A stretch of 46,915 nt of DNA, from positions 1-46,915 of the forward strand of contig JAHYYI010000012.1 of NCBI GenBank assembly GCA_019425045.1, written 5' to 3'. This DNA is from Collinsella sp. GTDB taxonomy: Bacteria > Actinomycetota > Coriobacteriia > Coriobacteriales > Coriobacteriaceae. A model generated the notes under the pieces. The model was given only the letters and a program-made list of their open reading frames with translations, did not search any database and was not told where the DNA came from. The position numbers and the translations under genes are program-made. The first letter of the stretch is position 1; every line of letters begins with the position of its first letter. Below are positions 21,615 to 29,529 of this stretch, piece by piece.

Positions 21615-24391
21615 CAGAATCCTCCAAACTCACGATCTTCACGTGCCATCTCGGCGTCGACGGATTCCAGCGCGGCAAGGCCTTCTTCATCCAGCAGGAC
21701 CTCGCGCGGCTTGGAACCGTCGGGCGGTCCGACGACACCCTTTTCTTCCAGCATGTCCATAATACGCCCGGCGCGCGCATAGCCAACCTTCAGGCGGCGC
21801 TGCAGGCCAGATGTGGAGCCCAGCTGCGATTCCACCACAATATGAGCGGCTTCCCAGATAAGCGGATCGTCGTCCTGGGGCTCGGCGACGCCGGTGCGCA
21901 CGATGCCGCCGCCACCCGTCATGGACATGGAGGCAGGTGCCACGGCCGATAGGATCTCCTCATGGTAGTCGGGCTCGCTTTGCGACTTGACGAACTCGAC
22001 AATCTCGTTGATCTCGTCATCCGAAACAAAGCAGCCCTGGATACGGCGGGGCTTGCCCCAGTCGACCTTTGAGAACAGCATGTCACCCAAGCCGGTGAGC
22101 TTTTCGGCACCCATCTGGTCGATGATGACGCGGGAGTCGATGCCCGTTGCGACGTTAAAGGCGATGCGGTTGGTGATGTTGGCCTTGATGAGACCCGTCA
22201 CCACGTTGGAGCTCGGACGCTGAGTCGCCACGATAAGGTGGATACCGGCGGCACGGCCCAGCTGGGCGATGCGCACAATCGATGCCTCGACGTCTTTGCC
22301 GGCAACCATCATCAGGTCCGAAAGCTCGTCGATGATGATGACCAGGTAGGGCATCTTTTGCGGCGGGTTATCGTAATGCTCAAACTCGCCGGCGGCCTGC
22401 TTTTCGTTATAGGTCGAGATCTTGCGCACGTTAAGGCGCTCGAAGACCTTCAGACGGCGCTCCATCTCGGACACCGCCCACTGCAAGGCACTCGCGGCCT
22501 GCTTGGGCTCGGTCACTACGGGCACGTAAAGATGCGGAAGGCCGTTATAGCCTGCGAGCTCGACACGCTTGGGATCGACCATAATCAAGCGAACGTCCTC
22601 GGGAAGGGCGCGCATGAGCAGAGTCGTGATGATGGAGTTGATCATGACCGACTTACCGGAACCCGTGGTACCGGCGATCAGCAGGTGGGGCATCTTGGCG
22701 AGGTCGGCGACGACCGGCGTGCCCTCTGCATCGCGGCCGATAGCAAGCTCAAGCGGACCGCCCTTAACATAGGGCAGCACGTCGCCCAAGTTGACGTTCT
22801 GACGCTTGCGATTGGGAATCTCGATACCCACGAGCGAGGTGCCGGGAATCGGCGCAAAGATACGCACGGACTGAGCAGCAAGCGACAGCGCAATATCGTC
22901 CTCAAGGCTCGAAATCTTGCTCACGCGCTCGCCCTCGCCGGGCTGCAGCTTAAAGGTCGTCACCGTGGGGCCGGCAATCCAGCCGACGACGCGAGCGCTA
23001 CGGCCAAACTCAAGCAACGTGGACTGCAACGACTCGGCGGTCTGTTCCAGCTCCTTGTCCGAAGACGCGGCAGAAGCGGACTGCGGGTTTGCATGCAGGA
23101 TTTCGAGCGGCGGAAGCTTAAGGCCGTCCTCTTCTTCGCCCTCGTTATCCGCGGGGGCATTGCCCGCTCCCCCATCGCTAGAAGTAGACGCCTCGGCAGC
23201 GCCCGCGACAGCCGCATCGGCAACCTTGGGATGCTTCAGGAAGTCGGGAATCTGAGGTGCGGCCGAGACGGGATTCACGACAAACGGCGGCTCGGACTCG
23301 TCGATCTTATCGGAGTCGTCTTCCATCGAAAGCTGGCCGGTTACCTGGCCGCGCTTTGCATGGCGACGCGGCAGCAAAGTTGTCTTTGCGGTCTCAATCG
23401 GACCCTCGTCGTCCTCGTCATCGCCCTCGGTGAGCTCAATCTCGCTATCGGACCAAGACGGGTCGGGCTCACTCGTATTGAGCTTAGGCGCAGCCTTGCC
23501 CTTCTTGGCATGGCGACGCGGCAGCAGCGTGGTCTTGGCCCGCTCGGCTTCAACCGACTCGGATACGTCGACAAACGGGTCATCGTCCTCGTCGTCATCC
23601 AAAACCGGGTCGACATCGCCACCCATGACCGTGGTCACCGCGGCGTCAGTCCCCTTCTGGCGCAGAATGCTCAGGTGCGGACGAGCGACGCCGGGAACAG
23701 ACAGGGCCTCTTCATCGCCCCACGGGCTGGCGTTGACATCGGCACGACGGCGTTCGGCAAAATCTGCCGCACGATCGCGTGCGGAGCGCAAAACGCCACC
23801 CACCGAAAAGCCGATAATGACCAAACCAACGACGACAAGCCCCAGCAAGACAACCATGGCGATAGGTTTACCCAGGGCGTTTTGCAAGGCACTTGCGATA
23901 AAGGCGCCAATGTAGCCGCCCGACACGGAAAGGTTCTGCGGCGTAAACATAAGGTCGCACGAATCGCTCGTGCCCGGCACCATCAGCGAAAGAATGGAGA
24001 CGACGGCGATAAAGACCACGGCGCCACCCGCAACCGAGCGAATGTTGAGCGGCGAGTCCTCACCCAAAAAGAGCGTGGCGGCAAACAGCAAGATGACGAT
24101 CGGCAACACGTAGGCGCCCAGGCCAAAGCCGAGGTGATAGAAACCGGCGACAGCAGCCGTCACGGGCGCCGTTGCTGGCGAAATCACGGCAATGAAGGAT
24201 GCAATCGCCAAAACGGCAATGACCACGCCGGCAATATCGCGATTGGCCGAAGGCTCGACCAGGGGCTCGAACTCATCGAACTCCGCCTCGTGACCCTTAT
24301 TGGCACGGAGATGGGAACCGGCACCCTTAGCAGATGCCGGTTGATTGTTGGCTTTATTGCCTTTGGCGTTTTGTGCAGATCCGCGCGCCAA
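21614..24391 (-). CDS. ftsK: DNA translocase FtsK/SpoIIIE
   Basis: 925 residues. Four membrane helices (about 53-205) precede a long acidic linker, the motor (about 450-810) with Walker A GTTGSGKS (574-581) and Walker B LVIIIDEL (683-690), and a gamma winged-helix domain (about 843-905) that reads chromosome polarity sequences. FtsK pumps DNA at the septum and helps resolve chromosome dimers. The start is TTG at 24389-24391, supported by GGAGG five to six bases upstream within the rnj 3' end. The linker carries two copies of AKTTLLPRRHAK (285-296 and 335-346), exactly 50 residues apart. Confidence 0.95.
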   Translation of the reverse strand: MARGSAQNAKGNKANNQPASAKGAGSHLRANKGHEAEFDEFEPLVEPSANRDIAGVVIAVLAIASFIAVISPATAPVTAAVAGFYHLGFGLGAYVLPIVILLFAATLFLGEDSPLNIRSVAGGAVVFIAVVSILSLMVPGTSDSCDLMFTPQNLSVSGGYIGAFIASALQNALGKPIAMVVLLGLVVVGLVIIGFSVGGVLRSARDRAADFAERRRADVNASPWGDEEALSVPGVARPHLSILRQKGTDAAVTTVMGGDVDPVLDDDEDDDPFVDVSESVEAERAKTTLLPRRHAKKGKAAPKLNTSEPDPSWSDSEIELTEGDDEDDEGPIETAKTTLLPRRHAKRGQVTGQLSMEDDSDKIDESEPPFVVNPVSAAPQIPDFLKHPKVADAAVAGAAEASTSSDGGAGNAPADNEGEEEDGLKLPPLEILHANPQSASAASSDKELEQTAESLQSTLLEFGRSARVVGWIAGPTVTTFKLQPGEGERVSKISSLEDDIALSLAAQSVRIFAPIPGTSLVGIEIPNRKRQNVNLGDVLPYVKGGPLELAIGRDAEGTPVVADLAKMPHLLIAGTTGSGKSVMINSIITTLLMRALPEDVRLIMVDPKRVELAGYNGLPHLYVPVVTEPKQAASALQWAVSEMERRLKVFERLNVRKISTYNEKQAAGEFEHYDNPPQKMPYLVIIIDELSDLMMVAGKDVEASIVRIAQLGRAAGIHLIVATQRPSSNVVTGLIKANITNRIAFNVATGIDSRVIIDQMGAEKLTGLGDMLFSKVDWGKPRRIQGCFVSDDEINEIVEFVKSQSEPDYHEEILSAVAPASMSMTGGGGIVRTGVAEPQDDDPLIWEAAHIVVESQLGSTSGLQRRLKVGYARAGRIMDMLEEKGVVGPPDGSKPREVLLDEEGLAALESVDAEMAREDREFGGF

Positions 24392-24392
24392 A

Positions 24393-26063
24393 CTAAACCT
24401 CCATGACGACCGGAATGATCATCGGACGGGTGCGCGTACGGCTCCAGATAAAGTTGGAGAGCGAATCGCGCACGGCCTTGCGAATGGCATCGGAGCCGCT
24501 GCTGGTAAAGCTAAACTTGCCCTTCTCGATCGTCTTCATGATGGCTGCGGAGGCATCCTCGGAGAACTGGTCGTCGATAGCAAACGAAACACCGCGGCCC
24601 GAGAACTCGATAGCCTCGATCTTCTTGTGTTTGAGCGAGACGATGGCAACGGCCGTGACCATACCGTCGTTGGCGAGCTTTTGGCGATCGCGCAGAACGA
24701 TGGGATCGGTGTCACCGATGCGCAGACCGTCGACATAGACGACGCCGGACTCGACGGGCGTACCGCGCTTGACGATACCACCGCGCATCTCGAGCGTGTC
24801 GCCGTTATCGAGGATAAAGATATGATCGTCCTTGATGCCCATCTTGCGGGCCAGCTGGGCATGGGCGCGCAGATGCACGGCCTCACCGTGAACCGGCATA
24901 AAGTACGTGGGCTTGGCCATGGCCATCAGGAGCTTGAGCTCCTCCTGGCTACCGTGACCCGAGACGTGGACGAGAGCGCGGTTCTTATCCCACACGTCGC
25001 AGCCGAGCTTGGCCAGGCTGTTGACGACCTGCTGGACGGCCTTCTCGTTGCCAGGAACGGGAGTTGCCGAAAGGATAACGGTATCGCCCTCGTGGATGGA
25101 GAGCGTCTTGTGCTCGCCATTGGCCATACGGGACAGGGCCGACAGCGGCTCGCCCTGCGAACCAGTGCACATGACGACGATCTTGTCGTCAGGCAGGTTA
25201 TCAATATCGAAGGCATCGATGATATCGGCATCATCGATGTTGAGATAACCGAGCTCGCGCGCCGCGCGGGTGTTCGTGAGCATGGAGCGACCGGTCACAA
25301 CGACCTTACGGCCGCACTTGCGGGCGGCATCGCAGATCTGCTGCAAACGATGGATGTGGCTCGAGAACGATGCGACGAACACGCGACCCGGGGCGTTCTT
25401 GATGGCGTGCAGCAGGTTGGGACCAACCTCGGCCTCGGACTTGGTAAAGCCGGGAACCGTGGCATTGGTGGAGTCGGAAAGCAGCAGGTCGATGCCCTGC
25501 TTGGCAAAGCGGCTGATAGCGGCATAGTCGGGCGTGACGCCATCGATGGGCGTCTGGTCGAGCTTAAAGTCGCCGGTGTGCATAACGGTGCCCTGATTGG
25601 TGCGGATGAACACGCCCAGAGCGCCGGGGATGGAGTGCGTCATCGAGAAGAAGTCGAGCGAGATGCCGCCGAGGTTGACATGGCTGCCGCCCTTGACCTC
25701 GCGGAACTTGGGTGCGCGGATGCGGAACTCGGAGAGCTTGCCCTCGATAAAGCCAAGCGTCAGCTTGCTCGAAAAGATGGGAACCTTGTTGTTGAGGTCC
25801 TGCAGCAGATACGGAAGCGAACCGGTGTGGTCCTCGTGGCCGTGAGTGACGACGATACCTCGGAGCTTCTCCTCGTTCTCCAGAACATAGGTGTAGTCGG
25901 GAAGCACCAGGTCGATACCGGGCTGGGAGTCATCCGGGAACATGAGACCGGCGTCGACGAGCACCATGTCGTCGCCGCACTCGAAGACCGTCATGTTCTT
26001 GCCGATGCCGTCAAGGCCGCCGAGCGGAATGATCTTCAAAGGAGATGATTTTTTAGCTGCCAT
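24393..26063 (-). CDS. rnj: Ribonuclease J
   Basis: 556 residues, the family norm. The metallo-beta-lactamase motif THGHEDHTG is at 73-81, the beta-CASP region contains SDSTNATVPGFTKSE, and the C-terminal domain is complete. RNase J is a combined endo- and 5'-3' exonuclease for mRNA decay and rRNA maturation. I took the ATG at 26061-26063 because homology starts there; the ribosome site is weak (AAGGAAA about 13 bases upstream). The 5' region holds an intergenic stretch of 652 bases with two giant hairpin elements. ftsK starts two bases after its stop. Confidence 0.95.
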   Translation of the reverse strand: MAAKKSSPLKIIPLGGLDGIGKNMTVFECGDDMVLVDAGLMFPDDSQPGIDLVLPDYTYVLENEEKLRGIVVTHGHEDHTGSLPYLLQDLNNKVPIFSSKLTLGFIEGKLSEFRIRAPKFREVKGGSHVNLGGISLDFFSMTHSIPGALGVFIRTNQGTVMHTGDFKLDQTPIDGVTPDYAAISRFAKQGIDLLLSDSTNATVPGFTKSEAEVGPNLLHAIKNAPGRVFVASFSSHIHRLQQICDAARKCGRKVVVTGRSMLTNTRAARELGYLNIDDADIIDAFDIDNLPDDKIVVMCTGSQGEPLSALSRMANGEHKTLSIHEGDTVILSATPVPGNEKAVQQVVNSLAKLGCDVWDKNRALVHVSGHGSQEELKLLMAMAKPTYFMPVHGEAVHLRAHAQLARKMGIKDDHIFILDNGDTLEMRGGIVKRGTPVESGVVYVDGLRIGDTDPIVLRDRQKLANDGMVTAVAIVSLKHKKIEAIEFSGRGVSFAIDDQFSEDASAAIMKTIEKGKFSFTSSGSDAIRKAVRDSLSNFIWSRTRTRPMIIPVVMEV

Positions 26064-26152
26064 AGGTAAGTGTGGTTTCCTTTCTTCGAAACGGGTCTGG
26101 AACAACCGACGGGGCGCTTCTGGCAAACCGACCGCCGGGAACATACAAACAT

Positions 26153-26170
26153 GCATCGCAGAGTCGATGC
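26153..26170 (-). other. Small hairpin in the rnj upstream region
   Basis: GCATCG (26153-26158) with CGATGC (26165-26170), 6-base loop, about 90 bases before the rnj start. No clear promoter was found between here and 26250. Confidence 0.35.
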
Positions 26171-26251
26171 AATAACCACAGTATGATACCCATTTGCACA
26201 ACAACAGACCACCCATGCATCAAAGCCCCATCTGAACCGGTCTATCCCGCC

Positions 26252-26392
26252 GGTCTGGTCTCAGCGGGCCCGGCACGGGCTAAGTTTCCTGCTCTACAGT
26301 CCTGCGCAAGACGGAAAGCACATTAAGTGCTTTCCTTTGCGTGCGGAACTCGCGATAAACTTAGCCCGTGCCGGGCCCGCTGAGACCAGACC
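26252..26392 (+). repeat. Large hairpin element B1 (36-bp outer stem, conserved core)
   Basis: Arms 26252-26287 and 26357-26392 pair perfectly over 36 bp. The core has the conserved strand CTGCTCTACAGTCCTGC (26289-26305), an inner stem GGAAAGCAC (26313-26321) / GTGCTTTCC (26327-26335) with loop ATTAA, a flanking pair CGCAA/TTGCG (26305-26309, 26337-26341), and the conserved strand GCGGAACTCGCGATAAAC (26343-26360). The core recurs inverted in B2 with other stem sequences and resembles the A1/A2 core. Confidence 0.88.
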
Positions 26393-26394
26393 TG

Positions 26395-26419
26395 CCAAAA
26401 TAGGACAGCTTTATTTTGG
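26395..26419. other. Hairpin in the spacer between B1 and B2
   Basis: CCAAAATA (26395-26402) and TATTTTGG (26412-26419), an 8-bp AT-rich stem with a 9-base loop, immediately beside B1. It is the counterpart in position of the hairpin between A1 and A2. The rest of the 130-base spacer shows nothing I can name. Confidence 0.5.
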
Positions 26420-26522
26420 TCGGTTTTATCTGGGGCAATGACGCGCATGCGATTGTCAAAAGATCTGAATTCAAATAACTGAATAGACTGTCTGACAAAA
26501 TCGCAACCCGCAGCAACCAGAC

Positions 26523-26665
26523 CTTTTGCTATTCCCGGCGGGGGCCGCGGGTAAAGTTTATCGCGAGTTCCGCACGAACAGGAGGCCACTTAATGTGGCC
26601 TCCGTCGTGAGCAGGACTGTAGAGCAGGAAACTTTACCCGCGGACCCCGCCGGGAATAGCAAAAG
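26523..26665 (-). repeat. Large hairpin element B2 (inverted copy of the B1 core)
   Basis: Arms 26523-26559 and 26629-26665 pair over 37 positions with one mismatch; their outer sequence is unrelated to the B1 arms. Read on the minus strand, the core repeats both conserved strands of B1 (26611-26631 and 26556-26573). The inner stem is GGAGGCCAC/GTGGCCTCC with the same ATTAA loop (26581-26603), and the flanking pair is CACGA/TCGTG. Both differ from B1 in compensated fashion. It directly adjoins the pnp terminator. Confidence 0.88.
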
Positions 26666-26695
26666 GGCGACTCCATGGTGGAGTCGCCCTTTATT
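26665..26695 (-). terminator. Terminator after pnp
   Basis: GGGCGACTCCA (26665-26675) with TGGAGTCGCCC (26679-26689), an 11-bp stem. On the minus strand TTTTGCT follows; the T run is shared with the outer arm of element B2. Confidence 0.85.
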
Positions 26696-26715
26696 GAGCT
26701 GCTTATGTGTTGCTG

Positions 26716-28962
26716 TTACTCGGCGTCGTGGTGGCGGCGGGGCTTGCGGCCTCCGTTGTCGCCGGGACGGCGCGGACGGTCACTGCGCTCGGAGCGCTCG
26801 CGACGCGGACGCTCACGGCGCTGGAAGTGCTCGCCGTCGCCCTCGGAGGAACCCTCAGCGCGAGCCGGGGCCTCGGGCTTGTCGAGACGATCAAGCGAGA
26901 TCTTGCCGCGATCGTCGACCTCGATGACGACGACCTTGACCTCGTCGCCCACGTTGAGGACGTCCTCGACCTTCTCCACGCGGCCCTTGGCGACGCGGGA
27001 GATGTGCAGCAGGCCGTCCTTGCCGGGCAGCAGGTTGACGAAGGCGCCGAAGGGCTGGATGGAGACCACGCGACCGGTGTACTCCTCGCCCGGCTCGGGG
27101 ACCTTGATGATGAGCTTGATGCGCTCGACGGCCTGGTCGACGGACTCGCCGGTGCCGCCGACAAAGACGGTGCCGTCCTCCTGGATGTCGACCGAGGCGC
27201 CGGTCTCGTCCTGGATGCCGCGGATAACCTTGCCGCCAGAACCGATGACGTCGCGAATCTTATCGGTCGGAACCTGGATGGAGACGATGCGCGGAGCGGT
27301 GCTGCGCGTGGTGTGGCGAGGCTCCGGGATCACATCGAGCATCTTCTGCAGGATGAAGGCGCGACCCTCCTTGGCCTGCTGCAGAGCGCGGGCCAAGATA
27401 TCGAAGGTGAGGCCGGTGGCCTTGTTGTCCATCTGCAGGGCGGTGATGCCCTCGGTGGTACCGGTGACCTTAAAGTCCATGTCGCCCAGGAAGTCCTCGA
27501 GACCCTGGATGTCGGACAGGACCACGGTCTTGCCCTCCTCCTGGATCAGGCCCATGGCGATACCGGAGACCGGGCGCTTAATGGGCACGCCGCCGTCCAT
27601 AAGGGCGAGCGTGGAGCCGCAGGTCGAAGCCATCGAAGAGGAGCCATTGGACTCCATGACCTCGGAAACCACACGGATGGCGTAGGGGAACTCGTTCTCG
27701 TCGGGGAGCACCGGAAGCAGGGCGCGCTCGGCAAGGTTGCCGTGACCGATCTCGCGGCGCTTGGGGCTGCCCATGCGGCCGGTCTCGCCGGTGCAGAACG
27801 GCGGGAAGTTGTAGTGGTGCATATAGCGCTTGCCCTCGGTGGGCTCGATGGTATCCAGGCGCTGGCCCTCGTTGAGCATACCGAGCGACAGAACGGAGAG
27901 CACCTGGGTCTGGCCACGCTGGAACAGGCCGGAGCCATGAACGAGCGGCAGGTAGTTGTCCTTCACCATGATGGGACGAATCTCGTCGGCGGCACGACCG
28001 TCGACGCGCTCTCCGGTCTCGACGACCATGGTGCGCATGGCCTTCTTCTCGAGCTTCTTGAGCGCCACGGGGATCTCGCGCTCCCAAGCGGCCTGCTCTT
28101 CCTCGGTGAACTCGGCGCGGATGGACTCCTTCAGAGCCTCGACCTTACCGATACGGGAGAGCTTGTCGGCGTCGCGAAGGGCAGCTGCCATCTCGTCGTA
28201 GTGGGCGAAGATGCGCTCCTGGACCTCCTCGACGGGCTGGTCGAGCGGATACTCCTTCTTGACGATGGGGCCGTTGACCTGCTCCCACTCGGCGACGAAC
28301 TCGTCCTGAGCCTGGCAGAAGGCAGCAAGGGCCTCCTGGCCAAACTTCATGGCGGCGAGCATGTCGTCCTCGGAGATCTCCTCGGCGCCGGCCTCGACCA
28401 TCGAGATGAAGTCGGCAGAGCCGCCCAGCTCCAGGTCCAGGTCGGAGTTCTCGCGCTCCTCATAGGTGGGGTTGACGATAAACTCGCCGGTCTCCACGTT
28501 GCGGCCGATGCGCACGCAGGCAAGCGGGCCCTCGAAGGGCACGCCGCCGAGCGTCATAGCCAAAGAGGCGCCCATGACGTTGATGACGTCGAAGGGGTTG
28601 ACCTGGTCGGCGACGAGCGAGGTGGCGACGATGTGGACCTCGTTGCGGAAGCCGTCCGGGAAGCTCGGGCGAATCGGGCGGTCGATCATGCGCGCGGTGA
28701 GCGTGGCCTTCTCGCTGGGACGGCCCTCACGCTTGAGGTAACCACCCGGGATGCGGCCGGCGGCGTACATCTTCTCGTTGAAGTCGACGGTCAGCGGGAA
28801 GAAGTCGTAGTTCTTGCGCTCCTTAGAGACGACCACGGTGTCGAGCATCGTGGTGTCGCCCTGCTTGACCAGGCAGGCGCCGGTGGCCTGCTTGGCAAGC
28901 TCGCCGGACTCAAAGGTGTAGGTCTTGCCGTACAGCTCAAAGGTCTTGGATACGAGTGTCAT
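26716..28962 (-). CDS. pnp: Polyribonucleotide nucleotidyltransferase (PNPase)
   Basis: 748 residues: two RNase PH domains joined by a helical linker, a KH domain (VIGSGGKVIRGIQ) and an S1 domain (GEEYTGRVVSIQPFGAFVNLLPGKDGLLHIS), then an Arg-rich tail of about 60 residues (RRERPRRERSERSDRPRRPG). PNPase degrades RNA 3' to 5' with phosphate. AAAGGAGAA precedes the ATG. It follows rpsO, the usual arrangement in bacteria. The basic tail may bind RNA or partners. It is one of three RNA-decay nucleases in the window. Confidence 0.98.
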   Translation of the reverse strand: MTLVSKTFELYGKTYTFESGELAKQATGACLVKQGDTTMLDTVVVSKERKNYDFFPLTVDFNEKMYAAGRIPGGYLKREGRPSEKATLTARMIDRPIRPSFPDGFRNEVHIVATSLVADQVNPFDVINVMGASLAMTLGGVPFEGPLACVRIGRNVETGEFIVNPTYEERENSDLDLELGGSADFISMVEAGAEEISEDDMLAAMKFGQEALAAFCQAQDEFVAEWEQVNGPIVKKEYPLDQPVEEVQERIFAHYDEMAAALRDADKLSRIGKVEALKESIRAEFTEEEQAAWEREIPVALKKLEKKAMRTMVVETGERVDGRAADEIRPIMVKDNYLPLVHGSGLFQRGQTQVLSVLSLGMLNEGQRLDTIEPTEGKRYMHHYNFPPFCTGETGRMGSPKRREIGHGNLAERALLPVLPDENEFPYAIRVVSEVMESNGSSSMASTCGSTLALMDGGVPIKRPVSGIAMGLIQEEGKTVVLSDIQGLEDFLGDMDFKVTGTTEGITALQMDNKATGLTFDILARALQQAKEGRAFILQKMLDVIPEPRHTTRSTAPRIVSIQVPTDKIRDVIGSGGKVIRGIQDETGASVDIQEDGTVFVGGTGESVDQAVERIKLIIKVPEPGEEYTGRVVSIQPFGAFVNLLPGKDGLLHISRVAKGRVEKVEDVLNVGDEVKVVVIEVDDRGKISLDRLDKPEAPARAEGSSEGDGEHFQRRERPRRERSERSDRPRRPGDNGGRKPRRHHDAE

Positions 28963-28979
28963 TGTTCTCCTTTACCCCA

Positions 28980-29046
28980 CAGGCCCCTTGCCTGCGGGCT
29001 TCTCATGTGACGCGGACCCCCTGCCCCCGCCACGCTTCAGAGCGTG
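28980..29046 (-). promoter_or_regulatory. Hairpins in the pnp leader
   Basis: CACGCT (29031-29036) / AGCGTG (29041-29046) is a perfect 6-bp stem, and a second stem with CAGG/CCTG near 28980-29000 lies just before the pnp ribosome site. PNPase of other bacteria autoregulates through double-stranded leader RNA, so this may be similar. Confidence 0.35.
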
Positions 29047-29065
29047 ATTGTTCGCGCCCTTACAC

Positions 29066-29097
29066 AAAAAGAGCGCCCCGCTGCGCAGGACGCTCTT
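29066..29097 (-). terminator. Terminator or attenuator between rpsO and pnp
   Basis: AAGAGCG (29069-29075) with CGCTCTT (29091-29097); on the minus strand the stem is followed by TTTTTGTG. It is 15 bases past the rpsO stop. Read-through may feed pnp. Confidence 0.8.
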
Positions 29098-29112
29098 AGC
29101 ATGTACAAATCC

Positions 29113-29391
29113 TTACTGGATGTTGTCGCGGATGCCCAGAGCCTTGATGAGCTCACGGTACTCGACGATGTCGTTCTTCTTGATGTAGGAGAGAAGACGA
29201 CGACGACGGCCGACGAGCATGAGCAGGCCACGACGAGTGTGGAAGTCCTTCTGGTGGGACTTCATGTGCTCGGTCAGCTCCTTGATGCGCTCGGACAGGA
29301 TGGCGACCTGAACCTTGGGGTTGCCGGTGTCGACCGGGGTGTTACCGAACTGGGCAGTCAGCTCAGCCTTGCGCTCTTTGGAAACAGTCAT
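29113..29391 (-). CDS. rpsO: 30S ribosomal protein S15
   Basis: 92 residues from the ATG at 29389-29391 with AAAGGTGA upstream; the longer open frame is leader sequence. It has the typical S15 opening and KSHQKDFHTRRGLLMLVGRRRRLLSYIKKND near the middle, and ends YRELIKALGIRDNIQ. It binds the 16S rRNA central domain early in 30S assembly and often represses its own mRNA. A 16-base perfect palindrome lies 20 bases before the start codon. Confidence 0.98.
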   Translation of the reverse strand: MTVSKERKAELTAQFGNTPVDTGNPKVQVAILSERIKELTEHMKSHQKDFHTRRGLLMLVGRRRRLLSYIKKNDIVEYRELIKALGIRDNIQ

Positions 29392-29411
29392 TGTTTCACC
29401 TTTCGTTTCTT

Positions 29412-29427
29412 GTCGCCCGCGGGCGAC
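29412..29427 (-). promoter_or_regulatory. Palindrome in the rpsO leader, possible S15 autoregulatory element
   Basis: GTCGCCCGCGGGCGAC is a perfect 16-base palindrome just upstream of the ribosome site. GC-rich stems here fit the idea of S15-mRNA recognition, but S15 leaders vary greatly and no other support is visible. Confidence 0.4.
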
Positions 29428-29529
29428 GCTATTCGCCTCGGACTGGGAAGCCGCCGGTGGAGCGAGCATCCAAGGTCGAGGTACCAACAGGTCGGTATGT
29501 TACCACAAGCAGCCCACGCCTGCGCATCA

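Noticed and set aside
22238..24406. 722-codon plus-strand frame antisense to ftsK
   Set aside because: Shadow frame; the FtsK motor motifs on the minus strand are unmistakable.
26252..26392. Ordinary Rho-independent terminator
   Set aside because: It is upstream of rnj, has no U-tract, and the stem is three times the usual length; pnp already has its own terminator at 26665-26695.
26707..29010. 767-codon open frame antisense to pnp
   Set aside because: Shadow of the pnp reading frame caused by high third-position GC; composition is Gly/Leu/Asp/Val-rich repetitive text with no domain, and pnp itself is certain.
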